IMG/VR virus record: IMGVR_UViG_3300028275_000018
Coordinates: 1-64,000 of that record
Length of the DNA stretch: 64,000 bases
Origin: a virus
Reading direction: 5' to 3' (one strand)
Part shown: piece after piece, positions 1 to 9,445 of the stretch
How the letters are laid out: each line of letters opens with the position of its first letter
Position numbering within the stretch: the first letter of the stretch is position 1
Notes under the pieces: model-generated
The model's database searches: none
Told to the model about the DNA's origin: nothing
Seen by the model: only the letters and a program-made list of their open reading frames with translations
Position numbers and translations under genes: made by a program

Positions 1-2243
1 GCGTAAACATAACTCCAGGTGCTGCTGGCAACACAACAGGCCTGAATGTTGTGGCGAATATGGGCGCAAATGGCACGGTCGCCGGTTTTACAAACAACGG
101 AAATGTTGGCTCCAAAGTAGTTGTCATCAAAGGAAAAGCTGCTCAAACTGGCAACCTCACCGAGTGGCAAGACAGCACGGGTGCCGTCGTGGCCTCCGTC
201 AGCCCGACTGGGGCTTTCTTTGGTTCCTCGTACACTTCTTACGGAACGGTTGATTCGGCTACTCAAATATTTGGCAATAATTACTGGACGCCGAATATGA
301 CTGGGGGTGTTACTTCCCCGAGCGCCGGAACTTACACTAAAAGTAGTGGTACTACCGATTGGAATGCTCAAGTATATTCATCAGAAGGCTATATTAAAAA
401 TGTTTATTGCTCGGCGCAAGCCTCGCAAACGACTGGTTATATTATGTTCGGGCTTAATAGTGACCCGACAACAGATGCTGTTTATAGCTCTTTAGATTAT
501 GCGTGGTATGTTCAGCAAGGTGGAGTTTTGGCGATTTGGGAAAACAATGCCCAGATTGCAACTTATGGTAGTTACACGACCTCTACCGTGTTGTCGATTA
601 CTTATGATGGTACAAATGTTCGTTATTGGAAAGATGGCGTACTACAGCGAACAGTAGCAAGATCAGTTGGCAATCCACTTTATCTTGATTCTTCTTTCCA
701 TACTTTGTCGAGTTCTTTGAACTCGGTTCAGTTTGGCCCCATCGGCCAACCCTTCGGCATCTCCGGCACCTCCGGCTATCTACCGAAGTTCACGAGCCAA
801 CAGACGCTTGGCAACAGCATTGTCTACGACAATGGGACGAATGTTGGTATTGGGACGGCTTCGCCGTCCAACAACCTTTCAATCGGTGCAGCCGCTGGCA
901 AGATCGGGTTTCAGCGCGGCTCTGGTGACGGCGAGTACTGCACGATGGGCTTTAAGTCCACGAGCGGCAATGATCGTTATGTCTTTGAAATAAACAATAG
1001 CTCAGGAACTGGGGAGCTTAGACTAAATCAAGGGGGAACTTCCACCCCCATTGGTATGACCTTCTATACCAACAACACCGAAAGGATGAGGATTGATTCA
1101 TCTGGTAATGTTGGCATAGGCATAAGTCCAAGTTATCCCCTACATGTTTCGGCTGCTGGCGCTAACAGTTATGAGCATGTTTATGTTGCAAGTACCGGCA
1201 CAGTTGGTGCTGGCCTGGTTCTAAAACCAAGCGGTAGCAATAAGTGGGCGGTTGTCGCCACGGGCGCAACCGCCAGTCAAGGCAATAATAAGCTGTTGTT
1301 CTACTACAATGGAACAACGGATGTAGCTGCATTTGATTCCAGTGGCAATTTGGGAATCGGCACCACATCGCCTAGCACTAGATTGCATGTTGATGGTGGC
1401 GTAGTAACCGTCAAGAATTCGCTTGGCGATTATTTATTAATGAAGCGCACATCAGACAACGCTACTGTAGCGTCAATGGGTGTGGCAGCTGGCTCTGTTG
1501 AATTCTATATCTCTGCTCTTACCTACATAAATCTCGATCATTCTGGTGGTGGCGTTCGATTGGTCAGCTGGAATCAATGGGCTGACACCGTTTCTGCTGA
1601 GACTTTCTGGATCAAAAACTCAAATCTTTTCTTCGGGCAAAATTCGGTTGCGGCATTAGGAAGAACGGCATTTAATACGACCAATTTCCAGATTACTGCT
1701 GGAAGTTACGCTACTATCCCAGCCCCAACTTCGCGGTTTGAGGTCTATGGCGACTCACAATTTATAAGCCAATCGACTTCGGCAAAAACGATCATTGTTA
1801 AGGCGGCTGCTTCGCAATCAGCTAATTTGACTGAATGGCAGAACAACGGCGGTACTGCTCTAGCCTATATGGATTCAGGCGGCAACTTCTTCGCCGTCAG
1901 CAAGAGCTTCTTGATTGATCACCCCACCCCCGCCAAGGCCGCAGAAGGCAAGAAGCTTCGCTATGCCTCACTGGAAGGTCCAGAGAATGGCGTCTACTTT
2001 AGGGGCAGGTTGGAGGGGGAAAATGTCATCGTGCTGCCGGACTACTGGGTCGATCTGGTTGATCCTGACAGCATTACGGTTAACCTGACCCCGCGCAAGT
2101 ATGCCCAACCCTCGCTCTTTGTTGTTGACGCCAACGCTGAGAGGGTCCTCGTGGAATCTGACCGCCAGGTCTGCTGTGATTTCATCGTGTACGGCACACG
2201 CAAAGACATCGCCAAGTTGGAGGTGGAGGTAAATGGGAATTAA
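1..2243 (+). CDS. Tail fibre protein, 5' end outside window
   Basis: The reading frame is open from base 3, so the gene starts upstream of the window; a GTG at 51 is internal. At least 746 residues are present. Counting from that GTG, the sequence has repeated VGIGT-SPS segments near residues 264, 353 and 433, each ending in a short L-H-V strand, as in trimeric phage fibre shafts. A module with an LTEWQ core occurs near residue 30 and again near 590. The last ~110 residues, starting at FLIDHPTP and including SLEGPENGVYFRG, form a separate C-terminal domain found in fibre proteins of large phages. The role inferred is receptor binding at the virion surface. The LTEWQ module also occurs in the 1,272-residue fibre downstream. 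The gene overlaps the next by 11 nt. Confidence 0.8.
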   Translation, partial: VNITPGAAGNTTGLNVVANMGANGTVAGFTNNGNVGSKVVVIKGKAAQTGNLTEWQDSTGAVVASVSPTGAFFGSSYTSYGTVDSATQIFGNNYWTPNMTGGVTSPSAGTYTKSSGTTDWNAQVYSSEGYIKNVYCSAQASQTTGYIMFGLNSDPTTDAVYSSLDYAWYVQQGGVLAIWENNAQIATYGSYTTSTVLSITYDGTNVRYWKDGVLQRTVARSVGNPLYLDSSFHTLSSSLNSVQFGPIGQPFGISGTSGYLPKFTSQQTLGNSIVYDNGTNVGIGTASPSNNLSIGAAAGKIGFQRGSGDGEYCTMGFKSTSGNDRYVFEINNSSGTGELRLNQGGTSTPIGMTFYTNNTERMRIDSSGNVGIGISPSYPLHVSAAGANSYEHVYVASTGTVGAGLVLKPSGSNKWAVVATGATASQGNNKLLFYYNGTTDVAAFDSSGNLGIGTTSPSTRLHVDGGVVTVKNSLGDYLLMKRTSDNATVASMGVAAGSVEFYISALTYINLDHSGGGVRLVSWNQWADTVSAETFWIKNSNLFFGQNSVAALGRTAFNTTNFQITAGSYATIPAPTSRFEVYGDSQFISQSTSAKTIIVKAAASQSANLTEWQNNGGTALAYMDSGGNFFAVSKSFLIDHPTPAKAAEGKKLRYASLEGPENGVYFRGRLEGENVIVLPDYWVDLVDPDSITVNLTPRKYAQPSLFVVDANAERVLVESDRQVCCDFIVYGTRKDIAKLEVEVNGN

Positions 2244-2967
2244 TTATAATCCCAGCATCATCACCAACAATTTGATTGTTCATTTGGATGCTGCGAACAA
2301 AAGAAGTTATCCAGGTTCGGGTACTAGTTGGACTGACTTGAGCGGGAACGGAAATAACGCCACTCTCGTGAACGGCCCAACCTTTGATTCAAATAATGGT
2401 GGCAGCTTGGTTTTTGACCGAGTAAATGATTATGCGTCCATCCCCTTCACGACCATCTTAAACAATTGCACGATCAGCATTTGGTTTAAAGCAACCTCTA
2501 CGGCTATTTATCAATATTTGCTCTCTTTGGGAAACGGCACAAACACAAGCTACGCTCTTCATTTTGACACCAATGATTCAGACCTTGGCGCTGCTGGTCA
2601 AACAATGTGGGTTTATTGGAATAGCGGCGGCACCCCATATTCTGTCCTTTCAAGAGCAGGCACCTATGGCGATTTTCAAGACAGCACCTGGAGAAATTAT
2701 ACTTTTGTCAGAAACTTAAGCGATACAGGCATAATCACTAGGCACTATATCAATGGCGTTGAAAGAACAACTGGCGTGACTAGGTCTGGAGATCAGACAA
2801 CTCAGTTTGGAAATGGTGCTGGATACACTTTGAACTTAGCTAGGTTTCATACCAACGCTAGTTTTTGGGCCGGAAATATATCTGACTTTAAAGTTTATAA
2901 TGCTGCTCTTTCTGCAAGTCAAATATTGCAAAATTTTAATGCGCTCCGCGGGAGGTTTGCACTCTAA
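2233..2967 (+). CDS. LamG/concanavalin-like lectin-fold virion protein 1
   Basis: This 244-residue protein has the hallmarks of a LamG-type jelly roll: an opening L-I-V-H-L-D-A strand, the turn SYPGSGT followed by W-x-D-LSG-NGN-ATL, then a Y-A-S-I-P strand and a late ISDFKVYNAALS segment. The family commonly binds sugars or mediates adhesion in phage tails, so a role in host glycan recognition is inferred. It ends in RGRFAL, an ending shared by the next two proteins. The start is the ATG with an upstream GGAGGTGGAGG ribosome site lying inside the preceding fibre gene. It is the first of three tandem paralogues. Confidence 0.8.
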   Translation: MGINYNPSIITNNLIVHLDAANKRSYPGSGTSWTDLSGNGNNATLVNGPTFDSNNGGSLVFDRVNDYASIPFTTILNNCTISIWFKATSTAIYQYLLSLGNGTNTSYALHFDTNDSDLGAAGQTMWVYWNSGGTPYSVLSRAGTYGDFQDSTWRNYTFVRNLSDTGIITRHYINGVERTTGVTRSGDQTTQFGNGAGYTLNLARFHTNASFWAGNISDFKVYNAALSASQILQNFNALRGRFAL

Positions 2968-3665
2968 TGGGCCTTTCGCATTCTCCCAGCATATCGACAT
3001 CTGGCCTGATTCTTTGCGTTGACGCAGGCAATCCCCGCTCTTACCCTGGGTCGGGCACTACTATCAACGACATCAGTGGACAGAGCAACAACGGCACGCT
3101 GACCAACGGCCCGTCTTACAACGCTGGAAACGGCGGCTACCTGACTTTTACGAGTGCGTCCTCGACTTATATTTCAATTCCTTATTCGGCCTCGCTGGAT
3201 ACTCCGACAGGTTGTACTCACGAGGTCTGGTTTTATCCGACGGCAGCGGGGGAATTTCTGTCTAGGGGTCAATCGGATTCGGGAGCAAACCCAGATAATC
3301 CTCGCCTTTATGTATACGGCGATGGCAAGGTCTATTTCGACTGGTCTACTACTGGTGGAGATCGTTGGGGGGAAGTTGTTGGGGCTGCAACCATGAACGC
3401 CTGGAATCAGGTCGTTCTTCAAACCCTGCCCAGCACCACCCTGAAGCTTTATACGAACGGCACCTACAAGGGGGCAAGCACTATTGGCGGCAACATGCCA
3501 GCCACTCTACCTAACACGGCCAATCCAATCATTCTTGGCGGCGTCACTTGGCTTCCTAGATATTTTTCGGGACGAATCGCCATCGTGCGTATGTATAACC
3601 GCGCCTTGAGTGCCGATGAAATATTGCAAAACTACAACGCCGTGCGCGGGAGGTTTGGCTTATGA
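2967..3665 (+). CDS. LamG/concanavalin-like lectin-fold virion protein 2
   Basis: This is a 232-residue paralogue of the preceding gene. It shares the L-x-VDAGNPRSYPGSGT opening, an LSG/ISG-x-NNGTL turn and the C-terminal LQNYNAVRGRFGL. It starts at the A of the upstream TAA (TAATG), with GGGAGG upstream as ribosome site, so translation is probably coupled. An inferred carbohydrate-binding or adhesin role follows from the LamG family and the position among fibre genes. The middle differs strongly from its neighbours, as expected for a receptor-contact domain under diversifying selection. Confidence 0.8.
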   Translation: MGLSHSPSISTSGLILCVDAGNPRSYPGSGTTINDISGQSNNGTLTNGPSYNAGNGGYLTFTSASSTYISIPYSASLDTPTGCTHEVWFYPTAAGEFLSRGQSDSGANPDNPRLYVYGDGKVYFDWSTTGGDRWGEVVGAATMNAWNQVVLQTLPSTTLKLYTNGTYKGASTIGGNMPATLPNTANPIILGGVTWLPRYFSGRIAIVRMYNRALSADEILQNYNAVRGRFGL

Positions 3666-4306
3666 GCGTTTACGCAGGACCAAACATCCCCACCGATGGT
3701 CTCGTCATGCTCTGGGACGTTGCTGATCGCAATTCCTATCCAGGGACCGGCACTATCTTGTATGACCTAAGCGGAAGGGGAAATAACGGCACCCTTGTAA
3801 ATACGGTGGCGTTTGACAGTGCTACTGCCAACGGCATCCTTGAGACCAACGGGGTTGATAGTCAAATTACGGGTGGTCCCAACCTCCAGACGGTAAATCA
3901 CACCATCATCACGGGTTCAAGAAGAAAACCAGGGTCTGCCTACAACGGCAGGGTGGTGAGTTCCAATGGTGGCAACTGGCTCTTGGGCCACCATGGCGGG
4001 TCTGGAAACAAATACTACGCCGAAGGCTGGGTGGTGAATGGGTCGGCAGACGGGACTGCTTGGGCGATATATGCAGGTATAGGAAATTATAGTTCTGATA
4101 TATGGACACTATATCGTGATGGTGTTTCTCTTGGCAGCAATAATGGCGGCGCGTATGGCCCCACCTCCTTCTGTGTCGGCGCTTGGAGTTCCTCCAGCGA
4201 AAGAAGTCAAGCTCAATTGAGCTTTCTGATGGCCTATAACCGGGTATTGTCAGAAGAAGAAGTTATCAAAGTTTATGTGGCTATGCGCGGTCGTTTTGGA
4301 ATATAG
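3662..4306 (+). CDS. LamG/concanavalin-like lectin-fold virion protein 3
   Basis: This 214-residue protein is the third tandem LamG paralogue, and it is shorter in the central strands. The conserved parts are the N-terminal L-W-D-V-x-RNSYPGTGT segment, the DLSGRGNNGTLVN turn, and the C-terminal YNRVLSEEEVIKVY followed by MRGRFGI. Its ATG overlaps the upstream stop in an ATGA arrangement, so it is probably translationally coupled. The likely role is a minor virion adhesin or fibre-associated lectin. It could equally be decorative rather than receptor binding; sequence alone does not decide. Confidence 0.75.
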   Translation: MSVYAGPNIPTDGLVMLWDVADRNSYPGTGTILYDLSGRGNNGTLVNTVAFDSATANGILETNGVDSQITGGPNLQTVNHTIITGSRRKPGSAYNGRVVSSNGGNWLLGHHGGSGNKYYAEGWVVNGSADGTAWAIYAGIGNYSSDIWTLYRDGVSLGSNNGGAYGPTSFCVGAWSSSSERSQAQLSFLMAYNRVLSEEEVIKVYVAMRGRFGI

Positions 4307-4315
4307 GAGCTTATC

Positions 4316-7300
4316 ATGGCTGATTCGGACAAGAATATCGTAATTACCCCCAACCGCTCCCAAACGGCCCAACCAACCATTGTCTTTACCGGCAAAGGCA
4401 ATGTGCCGATCACCCTTAAGTTGCTTGATGATTCCAACGGGACCATGAGCTTTGAGGGGTCGGCAGGGCAGCTTTTCTCCATCAACAACAACCTCGCCTC
4501 CGGAACGATTTTCTCCGTTAACGACATCTCGGGTGTGCCGATGATTGATGTCGATGCGTCGGGATTGGTGAGGCTGGCACCTTTGGGGGGGACAGTATAT
4601 AGCAACACGCTTTACAGCGTGACGAAGACAGTGGCGGGGGCAGGCAACAGCTTGACGCTGAAGGCCGGGGACGGCCTGACAAGTGGAGCTGGCGGTAGCA
4701 TTGTCTTGCAACCCGGTCAGCAGGCCACGACGGGTGGAGATGGGGCGGTTATCGTTAGACAACCAAATGGTACGCCTGGAACAAATGAACTTCAAATATT
4801 TAATACTGGTCTCGACACTTATTTCAGAACTGGCACAAATGCCAACGGAGGTTTTTACTATTTTCAGCGCGGCGATGGCCAGACAATGTTTTATGCGACA
4901 GCTGGCCAAGGCGGGCAGTCGCGCTACATTGTTTGTGATAACTACATGGCACCCAGCTACAGCGTAACTGTTGGAGATCAGTCTAAGGGAGTTAATCTTG
5001 CTAGCGGGAACATTCTAGGTTTTAGAAATACTGGATATGCGTGGACCGAAGGTTATACGGCTGGTTTGGGTTTTGCAACCGTTGGAGTTATTCAGGTAGG
5101 TCGCTACAACAGCAGCGTAAGCCTGACAAATGGTGGTTCTTTTGCATACCCTAATTCAACTCCTACTGCTTTATCTGCTAGCACGAACGACCTCGTCCTT
5201 ACCGGATCAGCCTTCCAGCGCCTTTCCTCGTCGGCGGCTTACAACCTAACTGGCATTGCGCCCCCCGCTAATGGTGCCCATGTCGATGGCCGCGTAATCT
5301 GGCTCCACAATGTTGGCTCCTTTAATATCACCCTAAAACACAGCCAGACCAGCGTAGCCGCCAATCAGTTCATCAACGAAAACGGTGGCGACATCGTTCT
5401 TGGCCCCAACCGCATCGTCCAATGCACCTACGATGGGACATCGGCAAAGTGGCGGGTTCACGGGGAAATGTACCCGTACAACATGCCGACAACGGATGGG
5501 ACCAATGGCCAGGTTCTTTCTACCAATGGTAGCGGCACGCTGTCCTGGGCCACCGCTCTAACCACCTCCAACTTGTCTGGTACGACAAATTATGTTGCTA
5601 AGTTTACTGGGACGAATGCCGTAGGCAACAGCATTATTTACGATAATGGGACAAATGTTGGGATCGGAACAACGACATTGTCAGCTGGCTGTAAACTAGA
5701 GCTTCAAACCGCCGATGGTGGGGACGCCTTTGGTATGTCTGGCTACAAGGTGATGAAGTGGGAATCTAGTAATCATCTTGTTTTTGGTGGCTATACAGCA
5801 GGCCAATGGCAAATTTTGAAATTTTTTACAAACGGCTCAGAAAGGCTGCGAATTGATTCGTCTGGAAATGTTGGGGTCGGCAACAATTCTCCAGGAACGG
5901 CTTTAGATGTAATAGGGACTGGTGGTTCTACGGTTAATGCTATCGGCACGGCAACTGTCAGGGTTAGCCCGTCGTCGCAAAACACCTATGCCGCTCTTGA
6001 GCTTCGCACCCTGAACGCCGGGACCTACGGCGGCGCAGGACTGATGGCTGTCAACGACACCAACTACGACAGCAATCTGGTGTTCTACACCAACCCCGCT
6101 GGCAGTACCACTCGCGCCGAGCGGATGCGTATCCATAAGAACGGCGACATCGGCATTGCTATCGGAGGCAAAATCGCCCAGGGCTTGGGGTTTGCCGGAA
6201 ACGCAAGTGCGACATCGTACAATTACATCGACTTGTACAATGGCACGTCGGGCGAGCTTGGGCTTCGCACGGTTGGTAGCTTCCCGCTAATTTGCTACAC
6301 GGCGAATACCGAACGACTGCGAATTGATTCGGCTGGCAATGTTGGTGTTGGTGCGACATCCCCCACCTCCAGCATGACCATCGCCACCAACGGCGCATCT
6401 CCATCCATATATATTTACAAAAGCCCGGATGGCGTACTTCGATCTGCACAGCAAGTAGCTTGGCTTGGTACTGGAACTGGTACGGCAAATAGTGGAACAA
6501 CTGGCGGAAATGAAAAGGGTTATCTTGCCCTTTATGACAACGGTACTATCAGAAGCCAGCTTTACGCATATTCTGGTGGTGGCGGCGTTAACAATTTCGT
6601 TCTTGACGGCATGTCGTTTGGTCAGACAAGCGCAGCCGCAGGCCAAGTAGTAGTTGCGCCAGTTTCTGCAAGCACTAAGGGCCTGATCGTAAAAGGCGCC
6701 GCTTCGCAGTCGGCCACCTTGCAGGAGTGGCAAAATAACGGCGGCACAGCGCTTGCGACCGTTGACGCAAGTGGCAACATTTCAGCCGCCAGCGTATTTA
6801 CTGACGGCGGATACAAATCCAGCTATACCGCAGAATATGTTTTTTACCGAGCCGCCCCCACCACCGTCGGCAACTATGTTGAGATTTGCAATTTTGACGA
6901 ACAAAGAACGGCTATGCAAATCATGGCCGTGTCAGAGTCTGGTTCTGCTATTGGCACAACGATTAAAATATATAACTTTGTTTCAGCCTACGGAACAGGC
7001 AGAAACACAATATTAACGCCAATATCGATGACTAGGCAAGGTGGCTATGAAAGCACATTTGATTTTGAAATTGAATCGTGGAGTGATGGCGCAAACTTTA
7101 GGCTTAGGCTTCGTAGAACAGCCGGAACTTCCGCAAGAAATGTGGCAATTTACATAAAAACTTTAAATGTAATAGGAACATCTGCTTTAACTTCAGCAAC
7201 CGGCACAGGCACATCTTCCATAACTGCGGCCTACAGCTATGGTGTGGTTGGTGCTTATCTTTCTGTTCCTCCGGTTATTGGCGGATCTGGCGCAGGCAAC

Positions 7301-8134
7301 AGCCTTTCTCTTTACGCGGGCAACGGTGAAACCAGCGGTGCTGGTGGCTCTATCCTACTTCAGCCTGGCTTACAGGCCACCACCGGAGGCAACGGTGTTG
7401 TAATCGTTCGTGCGGCTGGCGGCACGGCTGGAACCGATGAGCTTCAAATTTACCACGATGGAACCAACGGCCAAATTATTAACAAGGATACGGGCGGCGA
7501 CTTAAAAGTTCAGCTTGGCGATAGCCGTTACTTTACGGTCGCCAGAACTTCCAACAATGCCTATTATGTTTCCATCGATCCTGCCACAGGCATTTCTTGT
7601 GGCAATCATGGTTTTGGGGTCACAACTCAAAATCACTTGGATTTATACGCCCAAAATAGCTATTCAATCCGCACTCGATCCAACATCATTATCAGTGATC
7701 CATCTTGGAACATTGATGTTGGCATAAACAGGGGCGGTAAGGGTGTTTTGCGGATTACTGATTCCAGTTCAGGTGGTGGATCGATTGCTTTTACCAGCAA
7801 CACCACCAATATCTCTACCGCAACTAACGACTTGGCTTTGGGCAGTAGCTCCTTCCAAAGGCTTAACTGTACGGTCGCTTGCAATCTGACGGGCGTTGCC
7901 CCTCCCAGTGGCGGCAGCCATGTCGATGGTCGCATCATGCGTATTTACAATGTGGGTACGGCCAACCTCACCCTGAAACATAACAGCACCAGTTCCACAA
8001 TCGCCAATCGGTTCTGCTGCGTGCAGGCTGTCGATATCATACTCGCTCCGCGAGACTACGCCGAATTGATTTATGACGGGACCGATGGCGGTCTTGTTGC
8101 TGGTCAAAATAACCCCTGCTGGAGAGTCCACTAA
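4316..8134 (+). CDS. Large tail fibre protein with duplicated end modules
   Basis: This 1,272-residue fibre has repeated RIDSSGNVG(I/V)G segments (near residues 510 and 675), the beta-helical repeat type also present in the first gene. A block of roughly 280 residues near the N-terminus (SGAGGSIVLQPG to KWRVH) reappears at the C-terminus (SGAGGSILLQPG to CWRVH). The C-terminal copy ends the protein. An LQEWQNNGGTAL module near residue 805 matches the LTEWQ module of the first fibre. The ATG follows TAGGAGCTTATC. It is probably a trimeric side or tail fibre. No C-terminal peptidase S74-type chaperone was recognised, so folding may depend on a separate chaperone or on the C-terminal domain. Confidence 0.8.
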   Translation: MADSDKNIVITPNRSQTAQPTIVFTGKGNVPITLKLLDDSNGTMSFEGSAGQLFSINNNLASGTIFSVNDISGVPMIDVDASGLVRLAPLGGTVYSNTLYSVTKTVAGAGNSLTLKAGDGLTSGAGGSIVLQPGQQATTGGDGAVIVRQPNGTPGTNELQIFNTGLDTYFRTGTNANGGFYYFQRGDGQTMFYATAGQGGQSRYIVCDNYMAPSYSVTVGDQSKGVNLASGNILGFRNTGYAWTEGYTAGLGFATVGVIQVGRYNSSVSLTNGGSFAYPNSTPTALSASTNDLVLTGSAFQRLSSSAAYNLTGIAPPANGAHVDGRVIWLHNVGSFNITLKHSQTSVAANQFINENGGDIVLGPNRIVQCTYDGTSAKWRVHGEMYPYNMPTTDGTNGQVLSTNGSGTLSWATALTTSNLSGTTNYVAKFTGTNAVGNSIIYDNGTNVGIGTTTLSAGCKLELQTADGGDAFGMSGYKVMKWESSNHLVFGGYTAGQWQILKFFTNGSERLRIDSSGNVGVGNNSPGTALDVIGTGGSTVNAIGTATVRVSPSSQNTYAALELRTLNAGTYGGAGLMAVNDTNYDSNLVFYTNPAGSTTRAERMRIHKNGDIGIAIGGKIAQGLGFAGNASATSYNYIDLYNGTSGELGLRTVGSFPLICYTANTERLRIDSAGNVGVGATSPTSSMTIATNGASPSIYIYKSPDGVLRSAQQVAWLGTGTGTANSGTTGGNEKGYLALYDNGTIRSQLYAYSGGGGVNNFVLDGMSFGQTSAAAGQVVVAPVSASTKGLIVKGAASQSATLQEWQNNGGTALATVDASGNISAASVFTDGGYKSSYTAEYVFYRAAPTTVGNYVEICNFDEQRTAMQIMAVSESGSAIGTTIKIYNFVSAYGTGRNTILTPISMTRQGGYESTFDFEIESWSDGANFRLRLRRTAGTSARNVAIYIKTLNVIGTSALTSATGTGTSSITAAYSYGVVGAYLSVPPVIGGSGAGNSLSLYAGNGETSGAGGSILLQPGLQATTGGNGVVIVRAAGGTAGTDELQIYHDGTNGQIINKDTGGDLKVQLGDSRYFTVARTSNNAYYVSIDPATGISCGNHGFGVTTQNHLDLYAQNSYSIRTRSNIIISDPSWNIDVGINRGGKGVLRITDSSSGGGSIAFTSNTTNISTATNDLALGSSSFQRLNCTVACNLTGVAPPSGGSHVDGRIMRIYNVGTANLTLKHNSTSSTIANRFCCVQAVDIILAPRDYAELIYDGTDGGLVAGQNNPCWRVH
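4630..5466 (+). repeat. Copy 1 of duplicated fibre module
   Basis: This block encodes the first copy of the module, running from AGAGNSLTLKAG through SGAGGSIVLQPG, NDLVLTGSAFQRLSS and HVDGRVIWLHN to KWRVH. The second copy lies about 2.6 kb downstream in the same gene. Identity is clear at protein level and partial at DNA level, so the duplication is not recent. Confidence 0.7.
7280..8131 (+). repeat. Copy 2 of duplicated fibre module
   Basis: This is the second copy of the module, with GSGAGNSLSLYAG, SGAGGSILLQPG, NDLALGSSSFQRLNC and HVDGRIMRIYN, ending in CWRVH at the fibre C-terminus. The order of sub-motifs is the same as in copy 1. The central stretch differs in sequence. Confidence 0.7.
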
Positions 8135-8400
8135 TGGCTGGAGTTTCTCGTCGGTGCAAAAGGCGTCCGAACAGCGGTGTACAGGGGTGTCCCGCCCAAG
8201 GGCCGGGAACCCCACCAACGGTTTACCCAGGTGGAACCTCGACGGGGGTCATCAAGACCAGCCCGACCAACCCGCCCGCACCCCCGCCGAGGACGCCCCC
8301 AAAACCCGTGGTTACATCCAGTACGACGGTCGTTATCCCTTTCACGGGACCAGTAGTACCCACCACCTCCGGTATAACAGTCACGGTGACGAAGGTCTAA
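8134..8400 (+). CDS. Small Pro/Thr-rich protein
   Basis: This 88-residue protein begins at the last base of the upstream TAA (TAATG), so it is probably translationally coupled to the large fibre. The N-terminal third is basic and has two cysteines (RRCKRR and VQGCP). The rest is rich in proline and threonine (PPAPPPRTPPKP) and ends in V-T-V-T-V-T-K-V, which would form a beta strand. It is not recognised. The composition and the position between two fibre genes suggest a minor fibre-associated or linker protein. A shadow frame is open on the opposite strand but has no ribosome site. Confidence 0.5.
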   Translation: MAGVSRRCKRRPNSGVQGCPAQGPGTPPTVYPGGTSTGVIKTSPTNPPAPPPRTPPKPVVTSSTTVVIPFTGPVVPTTSGITVTVTKV

Positions 8401-8410
8401 GGAGGGTATC

Positions 8411-9397
8411 ATGTCCGGGACGCCTTTTCCAACAACAACCACGACGACCACGACTACGACGACAACCACGCCGACAACAACCACGACCACCACGACCACG
8501 ACCACAACCCTGACGCCGACAACCACAACGGCTGCCCCGGTCAATGCCACCCTTGCCCTTGCCACCAGTAACCCCTTATACAACGACGAAGCGGTCGTGT
8601 TCACTCTTTCTGGCGTGAGTGTCTCGCCTGGCGACACGATTTCCATCACAATTGCCGACAACACCATCCAGTCTGCTGTCGACGGCACCTTTGTCACCGG
8701 ACAGACTTTCAATAACACGGATGTTTTTAACTGTGTGGGGGCAACCCTTTTCCTGGACAAGTACGCCACCAACTTCGGCCCCAACAGCGGCACCTGGAAC
8801 GACCTGAGCTATAGCGGCAACGACGGAACCTTCATCAGCAACCCCACCTACTCCACCAACAACGATGGCTACTTCATCTTCGATGGCACCGCCTCCTACG
8901 CCTACGCCAACTCGGGCCTGACCAACAACGCCGATTTCAGCGTCAATTTCTGGATGTACTACATCAGCAACAATGCGACCGAACAGGGTATTCTTTCGAC
9001 CTGGGATACCAGCTGGAATGGGTTTGCTATTGCGACCGGCGGGACTGGGGCGAACATCCGCTCGTGGACAAACAACGGCGGGGGTGGGGGTCTAAACTGG
9101 GCAACCACAGCCTCCGTCCGGAACGGCTGGCATATGTTCACCCTGACTTACAAGTTTTCGACCAAGACCCAGACAGTCTACATCGACGGAGTGCAGAAAG
9201 GGACAGAGTCCTACGGATCGGCCATCACCCACTCCACCCTGCAAATAGCGCGGGGCGGGGCCACCGGATCGACCCAGTTGTCCTCCTATCCACTCACTAA
9301 CTGCTACTTAACAAATATAGCTTTTTATAACTCTGTTATGACAGGAACGCAAATCAGTAACACATTCAATAAAACGAAAAGCAGATTTGGTCTGTAG
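8411..9397 (+). CDS. Thr-rich stalk plus LamG lectin-fold virion protein
   Basis: This 328-residue protein has a short leader, a threonine-rich stretch at about residues 8-41, a beta-rich domain of about 70 residues (NATLALATSNPLYNDEAVVF onward) and a C-terminal LamG domain (SYSGNDGTF, then VDGVQKG-like strands). It ends in KSRFGL, like the three tandem LamG proteins. GGAGGG precedes the ATG. The Thr-rich stretch looks like an extended stalk and could accept O-linked sugars; this is an inference prompted by the glycosyltransferases elsewhere in the window. The expected role is a surface adhesin on the tail or capsid. Confidence 0.75.
   Translation: MSGTPFPTTTTTTTTTTTTTPTTTTTTTTTTTTLTPTTTTAAPVNATLALATSNPLYNDEAVVFTLSGVSVSPGDTISITIADNTIQSAVDGTFVTGQTFNNTDVFNCVGATLFLDKYATNFGPNSGTWNDLSYSGNDGTFISNPTYSTNNDGYFIFDGTASYAYANSGLTNNADFSVNFWMYYISNNATEQGILSTWDTSWNGFAIATGGTGANIRSWTNNGGGGGLNWATTASVRNGWHMFTLTYKFSTKTQTVYIDGVQKGTESYGSAITHSTLQIARGGATGSTQLSSYPLTNCYLTNIAFYNSVMTGTQISNTFNKTKSRFGL
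8432..8531 (+). repeat. ACN-codon low-complexity tract (poly-Thr)
   Basis: This run of about 33 codons is nearly all ACN, broken by two prolines and a leucine. Mixed third positions (aca, acg, acc) keep it from being a pure trinucleotide repeat, but local duplications of ACGACNACN units are visible. Length variation by slippage or recombination would change the stalk length without breaking the frame. The opposite strand reads as poly-Val, which is a shadow. Confidence 0.8.
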
Positions 9398-9445
9398 TGG
9401 TAAGTGTATTATCTTGTGGTTCCTCTTTTTTTTAGGAGTTTTGAC

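Noticed and set aside
8131-8793. Minus-strand frame with long poly-Val
   Set aside because: It is the reverse complement of the Thr-rich tract of the 8411 gene; no ribosome site.
9404-9445. Upstream ATG for the first connector gene
   Set aside because: The internal ATG has the ribosome site TAGGAG and a typical start; the extension is AT-rich and hydrophobic.
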